Positions 23,530 through 31,974 of a stretch of 38,746 nt of DNA are shown in pieces. Position 1 is the first letter of the stretch. The number at the start of each line of letters is the position of its first letter. The notes beneath the pieces were generated by a model. That model searched no databases. It was not told the DNA's origin and saw only the letters and a program-made list of their open reading frames with translations. The position numbers and the translations under genes were made by a program. Source of the stretch: Deltaproteobacteria bacterium. GTDB lineage: Bacteria > Myxococcota_A > UBA9160 > UBA4427. The stretch is from positions 1-38,746 of the forward strand of contig JAFDDH010000011.1 of assembly GCA_019310975.1 (NCBI GenBank), written 5' to 3'.

Positions 23530-24867
23530 ATGCAAGCAGCCAATTCGATGACTTCCGGGCACCATCCCGCCGCCTGCCCGCGGGCGGTTCGGGGCGTCGG
23601 CGTGTGGCTGGTGTGGCTGGGCTTCACAATCGGCCTGATCTATCCGGATGCCGCGGCCGCGCAGCTCGGCCTGCCGCCGGCGGCCGTCCGCATCACCATC
23701 TCATCGCCTACCCACGGTGAGGTCGTAAAGAACAAAGTCACGATGGCGCCGGTCCGTGGGCGCGCTCAGTCCGGCAGTGGAGGGGTGACGGACTTCGACG
23801 TCATATTGGCCATCGACATCTCGCACTCGACCCGCCATCCGAGCGGCATCGACGTCGACGAAGACGGCCAGATCGGAATCAATCCAAAGCAGGAGCTGGT
23901 TGCGCCGGGCACGTACGCGGACGACGTCGTCTGCAGCGATCCCGACGACACAATCCTGGCCGCGGAGATTCGCGCCGCTCGGCTGCTTCTCGAGGTGCTG
24001 GATCGCGAGCACACCCAGGTCGGCATCATCGTCTTCTCCGGGCACGTGGATCTCGCGACGGGCAAGCGGCAGAGATCCGACCAGAACGATGCGCTGGTCA
24101 GAGTGCCGCTCACCACCGATTTCGCGCGGATCAGCGCGGCCCTGGATCGGATTCTCGACGAGGGCCCGTATGGCGCGACGAACTTCGCGGCCGCCATCCA
24201 GCTCTCGGTGATCGAGCTGGCCGGACTGACGCGTGCCTATAGCGAGCCGCGTCCGGGTGCGCGCAAGATCATGCTGATGCTGACCGACGGTGTGCCGACC
24301 TTCCCCTTCGGTCAGGCCACCGTGGCGGATCCCGAAGACGTGGAGGCGGCCATCAGTGCTGCGCGGCTTGCGCGCCGCGCGGGCATCACGATCAACACAT
24401 TCGCGCTCGGGCAGATGGCGCTCGCCACGCCCTTCGCACTCTCCGAGATTTCGCGCCTCACCCTCGGCGCTTTCAATGCGGTGAGCAATCCCGGTGATAT
24501 CGTGGCCTTCCTGCAGGGTGTGTCGTTCGCGAACGTCGACGACGTCGTCGTCACGAATCTGACGACCGGTGAGATCAGCTACGACGTTCAGCTCTCGCCC
24601 GACGGCAGCTTCTCGGCCTTCGTCCCGGTGCGCGAGGGGCCGAATCGAGTCGAGGTCGCCGCACTCGCCACCGACGGTGGCGAGGAGCGCGTGCAGCTCG
24701 AGCTCATCTTCGAGAAGTCGGGACTCACGGCGCGCGAGCTCGCCATCGAGCTCGAGCGCATCAAGGCGCGCAACAAGGCGCTGATGCGGCTGATCGAGCA
24801 GAAGCGCATCGAGGCGTTCCGCGAGCGGCAACGCAAGCGTGTCGAGATCGAGGCCGAGGAGCCCTGA
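23530..24867 (+). CDS. Secreted von Willebrand factor A-domain protein
   Basis: A 445-residue protein. The start at 23530 is chosen as the nearest ATG giving a signal peptide (GVGVWLVWLGFTIGLIYPDA, cleavage near AAAA-Q). A beta-sandwich-like stretch (AVRITISSPTHGEVVKNKV) precedes a VWA domain with a complete MIDAS: Asp96-x-Ser98-x-Ser100 (AIDISHST), Thr217 (GATNFAAA) and Asp253 (MLTDGVP). An acidic insert DVDEDGQIGINPKQE follows the first MIDAS strand and may bind calcium. After the VWA comes another beta-sandwich (ISYDVQLSPDGSFSAFVPVR) and a basic helical end (ELERIKARNKALM to KRVEIEAEE). VWA domains bind protein partners through a divalent metal. The gene is convergent with the Asp/Asn-Gly repeat protein, with 18 bases between stops. 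Confidence 0.82.
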   Translation: MQAANSMTSGHHPAACPRAVRGVGVWLVWLGFTIGLIYPDAAAAQLGLPPAAVRITISSPTHGEVVKNKVTMAPVRGRAQSGSGGVTDFDVILAIDISHSTRHPSGIDVDEDGQIGINPKQELVAPGTYADDVVCSDPDDTILAAEIRAARLLLEVLDREHTQVGIIVFSGHVDLATGKRQRSDQNDALVRVPLTTDFARISAALDRILDEGPYGATNFAAAIQLSVIELAGLTRAYSEPRPGARKIMLMLTDGVPTFPFGQATVADPEDVEAAISAARLARRAGITINTFALGQMALATPFALSEISRLTLGAFNAVSNPGDIVAFLQGVSFANVDDVVVTNLTTGEISYDVQLSPDGSFSAFVPVREGPNRVEVAALATDGGEERVQLELIFEKSGLTARELAIELERIKARNKALMRLIEQKRIEAFRERQRKRVEIEAEEP

Positions 24868-24885
24868 TCGGCGTTTCGGCCGCGG

Positions 24886-26064
24886 CTACATCGACGCCGT
24901 GTCGGGGTCGAGCAGCTGGCGGCGGCGTAGCTTGCCGCCGACATAGAACGAGACGACGTCGATCTGTCCGTCGCCGTTGGTGTCCTCTTCTCGCCGGAGC
25001 AGCACGGTCTGGCCATCCTGGGTCTCGAAGATCTCGAAGGTGTCCGGATAGCCCTTTCCGTGTCGATCTCGTTCGATGCGTACGACTTGCTCAACGCCGT
25101 CCCGCGCGACGTACGTCGTCCATAGGTCCATTCGGCCGTCGCGATCGACGTCCTCCTCGGCGCGTACGCGTAGACGATCGGAGTAGACGATGATCAGGTC
25201 GACGATGCCGTCGTTGTTGGCGTCGTGGCGTTCGTCGGCGAGTGAGTCGCCGTCGTAGCGATAGAAGACGTCGCGCACAGCATCGTCGTCGCGATCGAGA
25301 TCGCGCGCGGCGAGCCGCCCGTCGCGGTAGCGTTCGAAGACGTCGGGATTGCCGTCGTCGTTGCTGTCGAGCACGCGACTCTCGATCTCGCCGCGCTGCG
25401 TATAGGTGCTCCACGCGTCGAGCACGCCGTCGTAATTCCGGTCCTCCTCCTGCCGAATCATGCTCTGGGAGTCGGCGCGCAACCAACGAATCAGCTCTGG
25501 TTTGCCATCGCCGTCGGCGTCGAGCACCAGCCGAATGGCTCGGATGGGCTCCTGATTGCCGAAGCGGCCCGCCTCGATCTCTACGCTCTCGTGATCAAAG
25601 ATGTCCCGAGGCAGCTCGCGACCCTGCGGCGCGGCCGCTGCCACGCGGGGATCCGTCTCTTCGAGACTCGGCGCGGTCGGGGCGGCGAGCACGTCAGCTC
25701 GCGGCCGCTCGCCACGGCCGGTGGCGGCCCAGATCAGATCGCCCTGGAGCGCCCGCTGCTCGCTGATGGCGGCCTCGTAGGGGGCGGCGGCGGCACGCTC
25801 GCGCTCGGCGGCGGCGCGCACCTCGGCGGCGCGTGCATTCTCCTCTGCGCTTCGTGTCGTCTCGGCGTGCTCAGCCTGCTGGCTGCGGTACTCGCGCTCG
25901 AGCCGGGCGGCCTCCTCGACCTGGCGCAGGAGCTCCGCATCGAGGGCGCCGGGCTCGCTGGCGTCGGTGTCCTGATACTGGCCGTTTGCGCGTGGCGTCC
26001 CGCTGCCAATGGCCAGGAGCGCGACCAGGCTGGCCATGCAGATGCATCGAAGGAGGTGGGGCAT
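24886..26064 (-). CDS. Secreted protein with Asp/Asn-Gly calcium-type repeats
   Basis: With ATG 26064 as start it has 392 residues and a signal peptide (LRCICMASLVALLAIG, cleavage near ANG-Q); upstream in-frame ATGs exist and no start has a good Shine-Dalgarno site. Residues 40-105 are an Ala/Glu/Arg-rich coiled coil. From residue 180 there are about seven repeats of 24-27 residues built on D-x-[DN]-x-DG-x-x-D followed by a short beta hairpin: LDADGDGKPE, EDRNYDGVLD, LDSNDDGNPD, HDANNDGIVD, EDVDRDGRMD, EDTNGDGQID, with two degenerate copies. The Dx[DN]xDG loop binds calcium in EF-hand-like and thrombospondin type 3 repeats. Probably an envelope or extracellular structural protein. Convergent with the VWA gene. 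Confidence 0.8.
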   Translation of the reverse strand: MPHLLRCICMASLVALLAIGSGTPRANGQYQDTDASEPGALDAELLRQVEEAARLEREYRSQQAEHAETTRSAEENARAAEVRAAAERERAAAAPYEAAISEQRALQGDLIWAATGRGERPRADVLAAPTAPSLEETDPRVAAAAPQGRELPRDIFDHESVEIEAGRFGNQEPIRAIRLVLDADGDGKPELIRWLRADSQSMIRQEEDRNYDGVLDAWSTYTQRGEIESRVLDSNDDGNPDVFERYRDGRLAARDLDRDDDAVRDVFYRYDGDSLADERHDANNDGIVDLIIVYSDRLRVRAEEDVDRDGRMDLWTTYVARDGVEQVVRIERDRHGKGYPDTFEIFETQDGQTVLLRREEDTNGDGQIDVVSFYVGGKLRRRQLLDPDTASM

Positions 26065-26553
26065 CGACTTGGGCAGGCACTCCATCGGGAGGGCGGGATC
26101 GGGAGGGCGGGTGGGGCGCCCTGGATCTGCGGAGGGTGTCACAGCGACCCGCTTCGCAAAAGATCGGTGGCCACGACGCGGTGCAGCATTCCGATGTGGT
26201 TGTATCCACCCGGATCGATCTCTCGCATTCCCGTAGGGACTCGCGCCGGGCGGAGTGTTTCGTTCTCGTCCAGTCAGAATCGGAGATATTGGCCTAAAGG
26301 CACAAATTCCGTCGACTCCTGGCCCCGTTATGCCGATTCGATGTTCACGCGTTCAGGACCGAGAGCGGCACGGGGCCAAAATCACCCTCGACCGGCCCCC
26401 GCGCTGGGCTTATCCTGACGCAGTGCAGCGTGGACCGTTTCCGGGGCATCCGACCCGGGCCCGGCTGAACATCCCCCCCGAGAACCGAGATCGCCTGGAT
26501 GGGCGCAAGCGTCGCCCGAATCCCCGGCGTGAGCGAGAGATGGGAGGTCCGCC
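26065..26553. other. Divergent intergenic region
   Basis: About 490 bases between the calcium-repeat gene (leftward) and the patatin gene (rightward). I see no supportable gene. It is lower in GC around 26160-26345 than its surroundings, as expected for promoters, but no clear -35/-10 pair could be placed. The leftward gene's true start could lie as far right as 26142. Confidence 0.4.
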
Positions 26554-27903
26554 GTGGGCCTGACACTGATCCGCAAGAGCATGGGGCGGCCGCCGAAGCG
26601 CAACCCCAAAGTCGCGCTGGTGTTGGCCGGTGGCGCGGTATCGGGCGGCGCCTTCAAGGTGGGCGGCCTCAAGGCGCTGAACGACTACATGGTCGGGCGC
26701 GATGTGAACGACCTCGACACTTACGTGGGTCTGTCCGCCGGCGCGATCCTCGCCGTGCCGCTGGCCGGCGGCATCACCCCGGACGAGATGGTGAAGGTGC
26801 TCGAGGGCACGAGTGACCAATTCGAGCAGCTGCGGCCGATCGATTTCTACAGACCGAACGTGAAGGAGTTCGCGAGCCGCCCGGCGAAATTCGCCTACGA
26901 CATGCTCTCCTACCTCCCGGGCGTCACCTGGGAGTTCATGCGTGGCCTGCCGACACTGCCCGATGCCGTGCGCGAGCAAGGTCGCCGTCTCTGGGAGGAG
27001 CCCACGTATACGCGGCTCGAGAGCCTCATCATGGGCCTGATCGAGCACACTTCGCCGAGTCGCGAGGTGCCCGCACTGACCAATCACTTCCCGTCCGGCT
27101 TCTTCGACAACTCCTCGCTCGAGGCCTGGATGCGCCGCAGCCTCGAGAAGGTGGGGCTCCCGAACGACTTTCGCGCATTCCAGCGCAAGCGAGGTGTGCG
27201 GCTCTATCTGAGTGCGTGCGATCTCGACACCGCCGAGCGTGTGATTTTCGGCTCGGACGAGAATTGTGAGGTCACCATCTCGCAGGCCATGCAGGCCTCG
27301 ACCGCGCTGCCGATCTTCTACAAGCCAGCGCGGCTCAACGGCATCGACTACGTGGACGGCGGCGTGCGCAACACTGCCAACATCGACGTGGCCATCGAGA
27401 AGGGCGCCGATCTCATCATCTGTTACAACCCCTTCCGCCCCTTCGTGAACCGGGTCGAGGAGGAGGGCAGCGACAAGCCCGTCTACTTCGCCGATGGCCG
27501 ATACCTGGCCGATCGAGGAATGAAGGTCGTGCTGAACCAGGTCTTCCGCACACTTCTTCACTCGCGACTCAAGCTGGCGCTGCAGCGCTACCTGACGGAC
27601 GATCGCTTCCGCGGCGACATCGTGTTGCTCGAGCCGCGCGAGCACGATGCAAACTTCTTTGCTGTGAATCCGCTGGCCTTCTGGAAGCGCGCCGAGGCGG
27701 TGCAGCACGGCTTCGAGTCGGTGCGCGACACCATCGAGCGCAATTTCGAGCAACTCTCCGAGGTCTTCTCGCTCTACGGCCTGGAGATGAGTCGCACGGC
27801 GGCGGCCACCAAGGCCGCCGCGATTCGCGAAGAGCGCGGCTGGAATCCGGTCGACGAAGAGTCGGAGGAGGAGCCCGCGGCGCTGCGCCTGGTCGGCGCT
27901 TAG
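26554..27903 (+). CDS. Patatin-like phospholipase family protein
   Basis: A 449-residue protein from GTG 26554, with GGGAGG about 9 bases upstream. The patatin domain has the oxyanion loop LAGGAVSGGAFKVGGL (24-39), the GxSxG nucleophile GLSAGAI (Ser61) and the dyad Asp268 in IDYVDGGVRNTANIDVAIE. Such proteins hydrolyse acyl esters of lipids using a Ser-Asp dyad. Between the two lies a large, mostly helical insert (about 95-200: RPAKFAYDMLSYLPGVTWEF). The C-terminal 150 residues contain NQVFRTLLHSRLKLALQRYL and an Ala/Glu-rich end. No signal peptide is present. It stands as a single gene ahead of the NRDE gene, 210 bases away. Substrate unknown. Confidence 0.88.
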   Translation: MGLTLIRKSMGRPPKRNPKVALVLAGGAVSGGAFKVGGLKALNDYMVGRDVNDLDTYVGLSAGAILAVPLAGGITPDEMVKVLEGTSDQFEQLRPIDFYRPNVKEFASRPAKFAYDMLSYLPGVTWEFMRGLPTLPDAVREQGRRLWEEPTYTRLESLIMGLIEHTSPSREVPALTNHFPSGFFDNSSLEAWMRRSLEKVGLPNDFRAFQRKRGVRLYLSACDLDTAERVIFGSDENCEVTISQAMQASTALPIFYKPARLNGIDYVDGGVRNTANIDVAIEKGADLIICYNPFRPFVNRVEEEGSDKPVYFADGRYLADRGMKVVLNQVFRTLLHSRLKLALQRYLTDDRFRGDIVLLEPREHDANFFAVNPLAFWKRAEAVQHGFESVRDTIERNFEQLSEVFSLYGLEMSRTAAATKAAAIREERGWNPVDEESEEEPAALRLVGA

Positions 27904-28010
27904 CAGCCCGATCGTCCCGGGCGACGGCCTCGACGTCGTCAGCAGTGCGGCACGGGTCAGGCGCCAGCCGGAGCCGCGACGGTCCGACTGTGATTCCGCA
28001 GAGCTTGCCC

Positions 28011-28038
28011 TTGCAAACCTGCAACATTCGGGTATATT
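28011..28038 (+). promoter_or_regulatory. Candidate sigma70 promoter of the NRDE gene
   Basis: TTGCAA (28011-28016) and TATATT (28033-28038) are separated by 16 bases in a locally AT-rich patch of otherwise GC-rich DNA, 75 bases before the NRDE start. It is the best -35/-10 pair I could find in the window. Confidence 0.5.
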
Positions 28039-28112
28039 TGTCGTCCCTGTACCAAGGGCGAGGTCTGCCCGCGGTGCGCCTCGGTGCGGCAGCGCCGAGT
28101 AGACGCCGAACG

Positions 28113-28901
28113 ATGTGCACCCTGATCGCGATTCATCGTCGCGTGCCCGGTTCTCCGCTGGTGGTTGCTGCGAACCGGGACGAGTACCTGGATCGGCCCA
28201 CTGAGGGACTCGCCCTTCGGAGGACGCCGACTGGGACCGTGGTGGCGCCACAAGATATCAGAGCCGGGGGAACCTGGTTGGGCCTGAGCGGCCGAGGAGT
28301 CTTTTCCGCCTTGACGAATCTGCGCAATCCCAGCCCCGATCCGACGCTCAAATCGCGGGGCCTGGTGGTGCTGCAGGCGCTCGAGGCGCGGTGCGCCGAG
28401 GAGGCGGCTGATGCCCTGCAGGGCCTACCCCGCGATGCCTACAACCCCTTCAACTGCCTGGTGGCCGACGCCGAGACCGCCTGGCTGGTGGTCTACCAGA
28501 ACCAGGCGCGAGTGCACGAGCTCGAGCCCGGAGTGCACGTGATCGGCAACGCGGATCCGGCGGCCCCGGTTGTCCCCAAGCTCGATCGCGTCTCGCTCGC
28601 GGCAAGACGTGCCGCCGAGTTGCCTGCAGCCGAGGTGCTGGACGCGTTGTCGGAGATCTGTCGCGAGCACTGGGCGGGTTCGGATCCGCTGGATGACACC
28701 TGTGTGCACGTCGCGGACACCTACGGAACACGCAGCTCGATGCTGCTCGAGCTTTGCGAGGAACCCGGACGGAGCCGCCTGCTCTACGCGGACGGTCCGC
28801 CGTGCACGACCGGGTACGAGGATTCATCCGCTCTGCTGGACGAGCTAAGCCGAATGCCGGGCTACGAATCAGCGGAGCTTCTCACGAGGAATGCAGGTTG
28901 A
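28113..28901 (+). CDS. NRDE/TANGO2-family protein
   Basis: A 262-residue protein starting MCTLIAIHRRVPGSPLVVAA. Cys2 after the initiator Met is the hallmark of this Ntn-hydrolase-like family, and residues 21-24 give the name motif NRDE (ANRDEYLDRPT). Further family blocks are GGTWLGLSGRGVFSALTNLR, YNPFNCLVADAETAWLV and HVIGNAD near the middle, and DDTCVHVADTYGTRSSMLL towards the end. The animal homologue TANGO2 is linked to haem and lipid handling; the bacterial role is unsettled. Its stop overlaps the next gene's TTG start (TTGA), so both are probably translated from one message. The preferred start at 28113 preserves Cys2, although the frame is open upstream to 27945. Confidence 0.9.
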   Translation: MCTLIAIHRRVPGSPLVVAANRDEYLDRPTEGLALRRTPTGTVVAPQDIRAGGTWLGLSGRGVFSALTNLRNPSPDPTLKSRGLVVLQALEARCAEEAADALQGLPRDAYNPFNCLVADAETAWLVVYQNQARVHELEPGVHVIGNADPAAPVVPKLDRVSLAARRAAELPAAEVLDALSEICREHWAGSDPLDDTCVHVADTYGTRSSMLLELCEEPGRSRLLYADGPPCTTGYEDSSALLDELSRMPGYESAELLTRNAG

Positions 28902-29224
28902 GACGAATCGGAAGCAACATCAGGAAGAAGAACTCGGAAGAGCGGTCACACCGACTCACCCAGAACATCATCGAGTACTCGACGGACGAGACGCCGAAGA
29001 ACGACTACCCACGTCGGATCGTGTCGCCGCCACGGCCGTCCTCGTGCTGCACCCACACCAATCGCATCAGCGTCGGTAGCATCCGCGAGGTCGAGGGCTT
29101 CAAGTTCTGTTATAAGGTGTGCCAGAAGTGCGGACACGCGGTGAAGTACTTCTTCCCGGCCATCGAGTCCACCAGCCAGGCCATCAAGAAGTATCGCGAT
29201 AGCCAGCGCTACCTGCTCCAGTAG
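28898..29224 (+). CDS. Small Cys-rich (putative zinc-binding) protein
   Basis: A 108-residue basic protein from TTG 28898, overlapping the NRDE stop by four bases, with GAGGA just upstream. Possible metal ligands are Cys50, Cys51 and His53 (SSCCTHTNR) and Cys71, Cys75, Cys78 and His80 (FKFCYKVCQKCGHAVKYF). Between them lies RISVGSIREVEGF. The first 45 residues are strongly charged and look disordered. The lower GC and clear zinc-type spacing support a real gene despite the TTG start. A strong rho-independent terminator follows 32 bases after the stop. The family is not recognised; position suggests work with the NRDE protein. Confidence 0.7.
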   Translation: MRRIGSNIRKKNSEERSHRLTQNIIEYSTDETPKNDYPRRIVSPPRPSSCCTHTNRISVGSIREVEGFKFCYKVCQKCGHAVKYFFPAIESTSQAIKKYRDSQRYLLQ

Positions 29225-29256
29225 GGGCAGCGGCTGGAGACAGGCTCTAGTTCTAC

Positions 29257-29290
29257 GAGAGGGCGGCCATTCGGCCGCCCTCTCTGCTTT
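29257..29290 (+). terminator. Rho-independent terminator after the NRDE/Cys-rich gene pair
   Basis: GAGAGGGCGGCC-ATTC-GGCCGCCCTCTC is a perfect 12-bp stem (29257-29284) with a 4-base loop, followed by TGCTTT. It ends the message before folC, whose GTG start is at 29311. Confidence 0.8.
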
Positions 29291-29310
29291 CCGGACCGTG
29301 TGGGGGGCAA

Positions 29311-30669
29311 GTGGGCGAGCGGCACGTGATTCGGGATGTTGAGCAGGCGGGTGCCTGGCTCGAGGGGCTGATCAACTTCGAGCGGCGCCCGGGATTCAGC
29401 TATGCGCGGATGGGCCTGGGTCCCATCCGCGCCCTGCTCGAGCGTCTGGGCCGTCCCGAGGAGTCCCTCTCGATCATCCATGTCGCCGGATCCAAGGGCA
29501 AGGGATCCACGTGTCTCTTCATCGAGGCGATTCTGAGTGCAGCCGGCGAGCGGGTGGGGACGTTCACCTCGCCTCACCTCGAGCGCTGGACCGAACGTTT
29601 CCGCATCGATGGATGCGAGGTGGAGGGCGACGCACTCGCGGAGGCAGTGGAGACGGTGCGCCCGCACGTCGAGGCGCTGCGCCGGGGAGATCCGGCCGAT
29701 GCACCGACGTTCTTCGATGCCACGACGGCGACTGCGTTGCTGCTCTTCCAGCGCGCTGGCGTGTCGCGCACATTGCTCGAGGTCGGGCTCGGCGGCCGAC
29801 TCGACTCCACGAATATCGTGCGGCCCGCCCTGACCTGTGTGACACAGATCGAGCTCGAGCACACCGACAAGCTCGGCTCGACGCTCGCCGCGATCGCCAG
29901 CGAGAAGGCCGGCATCATCAAGGCTGGCGTGCCCTGTGTGGTGGGCGATCTGCCCGCTGAGGCGCGCGACGTCGTATCCGCTCGTGCGGGAGAGTTGGAT
30001 GCGCCCTTGCGCCGGTGGGGCGAGGCATTCGAGGTGCGCGAGCGAGCGGTCCACGACGCGCTCGGGCGTTTCGGGTCGAGCTTCCACTACACCGAGCCGG
30101 AGGGCTTCGACGTGTCCATCGAGCTGCCCGTGGCGGGTGCCCACCAGGTGCACAACGCTGCGTTGGCCATATCGGCGGTGCGCTGCCTGGGCGAGCACGA
30201 CGAAACCAGCGTCGCCGGCGCTCTTCGCAAGGGGCTCGCGAGCGTCGCGCTGCCCGGCCGTCTCGAGGTGGTCGAGAACCGTCCGTGCGTGATCGTGGAT
30301 TCGGCACACACGCGGGGCTCGGCCCGCGCGCTCGGCCAGGTGCTCGCCGGTGTTCCCGCCGAGCGGCGTTACCTGGTGCTGTCGATCTCGCGGGACAAGG
30401 ACGCGCGCGGGATCCTCGCGGCGCTGGATTGGCGGCCGGATCTCGTTTGGCTGACTCGCGCCGAGCCGATCCGCTCGATCGAGCTCGAGGATCTGGAGTC
30501 CGCGGTGCGCGAGTGGGTGCCCGAGGCCGGAATCCGGCTGGAGGCCGATGCGGAGCGCGCGGTCGGCGCGGCGCGTGCGGCGCTCTCGGATCGGGACGTG
30601 CTTTGCTGCACGGGCTCCGTCTACCTGGCCGGCGCCGCACGACGCGCGCTCCGCGGCCGGATGGAATAG
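29311..30669 (+). CDS. folC: Bifunctional dihydrofolate/folylpolyglutamate synthase
   Basis: A 452-residue ATP-dependent ligase of the Mur/FolC family. GTG 29311 has a GGGGGG run upstream. Motifs are the family start block FERRPGFSYARMGLGPIRAL, the P-loop HVAGSKGKGST (57-67), TSPHLERWTERFRIDG, LLEVGLGGRLDSTNIV, IELEHTDKLGSTLAAIASEKAGI and VIVDSAHTRGSARAL near the C-terminal domain. It joins glutamate to dihydropteroate and to reduced folates in the cytoplasm. Start of a rightward gene group with MAPEG and RidA-type genes; the MAPEG ATG is five bases after its stop. Confidence 0.9.
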   Translation: MGERHVIRDVEQAGAWLEGLINFERRPGFSYARMGLGPIRALLERLGRPEESLSIIHVAGSKGKGSTCLFIEAILSAAGERVGTFTSPHLERWTERFRIDGCEVEGDALAEAVETVRPHVEALRRGDPADAPTFFDATTATALLLFQRAGVSRTLLEVGLGGRLDSTNIVRPALTCVTQIELEHTDKLGSTLAAIASEKAGIIKAGVPCVVGDLPAEARDVVSARAGELDAPLRRWGEAFEVRERAVHDALGRFGSSFHYTEPEGFDVSIELPVAGAHQVHNAALAISAVRCLGEHDETSVAGALRKGLASVALPGRLEVVENRPCVIVDSAHTRGSARALGQVLAGVPAERRYLVLSISRDKDARGILAALDWRPDLVWLTRAEPIRSIELEDLESAVREWVPEAGIRLEADAERAVGAARAALSDRDVLCCTGSVYLAGAARRALRGRME

Positions 30670-30674
30670 GTCGC

Positions 30675-31106
30675 ATGGCTGGCGCCGAGATCCTGAAGCC
30701 CTTCTTCGGAATGATGCTGCTGACGCTGGTCGTCTGGCTCTATATGTACGTGCGTCGTCTGCGCTACATCTTCAGCGAGGGCGTCGATGCCCAGGCGATC
30801 TCGACGCCCGAGCGACTCGCACGGCGGATCCCGGAAGAGATCAACAACGCTTCGAACAACCTCAAGAACCTCTTCGAGCTCCCCGTGCTCTTCTACGCGG
30901 TCTGTCTCTACCTGCTGATCTCGGGCACGGCCAACTCCACCGATGTGGGGCTTGCCTGGGCGTTCCTCTGCTTCCGGATCGTTCACAGCGCGATCCAGTG
31001 CACGCTGAACCGCGTACACCTGCGCTCTGGCGCCTATTTCCTCGCGTCTTTGGCGCTCTGGGCCCTGGTGCTGAGGAATGCCCTGGCCGTCTTCGGCCAG
31101 GCGTAG
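30675..31106 (+). CDS. MAPEG-family membrane protein
   Basis: A 143-residue integral membrane protein, starting five bases after folC. Four hydrophobic segments are visible: FFGMMLLTLVVWLYMYV, LPVLFYAVCLYLLI, VGLAWAFLCFRIVHSA and the C-terminal FLASLALWALVLRNALAV. The conserved loop NNASNNLKNLFELPVLFYA and FRIVHSAIQCTLNRVHLRSG match the MAPEG family (microsomal GST, leukotriene C4 synthase relatives). Bacterial MAPEG proteins are thought to be glutathione- or lipid-linked, but many have no known role. Probably co-transcribed with folC. Confidence 0.82.
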   Translation: MAGAEILKPFFGMMLLTLVVWLYMYVRRLRYIFSEGVDAQAISTPERLARRIPEEINNASNNLKNLFELPVLFYAVCLYLLISGTANSTDVGLAWAFLCFRIVHSAIQCTLNRVHLRSGAYFLASLALWALVLRNALAVFGQA

Positions 31107-31162
31107 TCTCCGAGCCCTTCGCGCTCTGATATCATTGCGCGATTCATTCGGGAGTACACGTC

Positions 31163-31567
31163 ATGGCCAAGGAATATATTCAACCTGCGGAGCTCTTCGC
31201 GAGCCAACGGCTCGGTTACACGCAGGTCGTGAAGGCGTCGCCCGGCACCCAGGTCTTCATTGCCGGGCAGGTCGGATTCGACGAGAAGTTCAAGGTCGTG
31301 GGACCCGGCGACCTGACGATGCAGACCGAGCAGGCGCTGCGGAACCTGGGCCATGCGCTCTCGGCGGCGGGTGCCGCGCCGGATGACGTGACGATGCTGC
31401 GCATCTACATCGCCAACTACGACCCCTCGCTGGCCGCGAAGGTCTTCCCGGCGCTCGCGTCGTTCTTCGGCGACAACCCGCCGGCGCAGACTCTGCTCGG
31501 TGTGCAGTGCCTGGCCGCTCCCGAGATCCTCATCGAACTCGAGGCGGTGGCAGTGATCGACGATTGA
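31163..31567 (+). CDS. RidA (YjgF/YER057c/UK114)-family protein
   Basis: A 134-residue protein; ATG 31163 has GGGAG about 8 bases upstream. The RidA pattern is present: VFIAGQVGFD near the N-terminus, TMQTEQALRNLGHALSAAGA, the binding Arg in DVTMLRIYIANY, and PAQTLLGVQCLAAPEILIEL with the terminal Glu (ELEAVAV). RidA deaminates reactive 2-aminoacrylate and related enamines; paralogues often lack that activity. It is 57 bases after the MAPEG gene and 12 before the DUF4345-type gene. Confidence 0.88.
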   Translation: MAKEYIQPAELFASQRLGYTQVVKASPGTQVFIAGQVGFDEKFKVVGPGDLTMQTEQALRNLGHALSAAGAAPDDVTMLRIYIANYDPSLAAKVFPALASFFGDNPPAQTLLGVQCLAAPEILIELEAVAVIDD

Positions 31568-31578
31568 GGCAGAGTCGG

Positions 31579-31968
31579 GTGAATGACCCCGTACGCTTGG
31601 CGAGGTGGGTCGTGGGCCTCTCCTGCGTGGTCTACACGGTCGCGGGTGTGCCCTTCTTGCTCTTTCCCGCCCAGATGACTGCCTTCGTCGGCGTGTCGCT
31701 CTCCAGCGTGACTGCGGACAACGACGTCCGTGCCGTCTACGGCGGCGTGGCTGTGGGTCTTGCGTTCTTCCTCGGGATGGCGACGCGGCGCGATGACTGG
31801 CTCGTGCCCGCGCTCTGGGTCATCGCGCTCACCCTCGGTGGGCTGGCGCTTGGCCGGTTCATCAGCTGGGGTGTTGCGGGCATACCGGAGCCGCTCGGGC
31901 TTGCGATGCACGTCGCTGAGGTCGCCGGCTTGCTGCTCTCTACCTTCGTGCTATGGCGACTGGATTGA
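31579..31968 (+). CDS. DUF4345-type small membrane protein
   Basis: A 129-residue protein from GTG 31579, with GAGG upstream. Four transmembrane segments are clear: WVVGLSCVVYTVAGVPFLLF, VYGGVAVGLAFFLGMA, WLVPALWVIALTLGGLAL and PLGLAMHVAEVAGLLLSTFV. The 'R..YGG...G......' block (DVRAVYGGVAVGL) and the conserved Arg and Ser-Trp (LGRFISWGV) fit DUF4345-like proteins of unknown function. It begins 12 bases after the RidA-type gene and ends six before the DsbA-like gene, so the three are likely one transcript. Confidence 0.72.
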   Translation: MNDPVRLARWVVGLSCVVYTVAGVPFLLFPAQMTAFVGVSLSSVTADNDVRAVYGGVAVGLAFFLGMATRRDDWLVPALWVIALTLGGLALGRFISWGVAGIPEPLGLAMHVAEVAGLLLSTFVLWRLD

Positions 31969-31974
31969 AGGAAG

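Noticed and set aside
20283-26299. CCTAAAG motifs at 20283 and 26293 as sigma28-type promoters.
   Set aside because: The GCCGAT-like partner is absent or at the wrong distance, and no motility genes are nearby.
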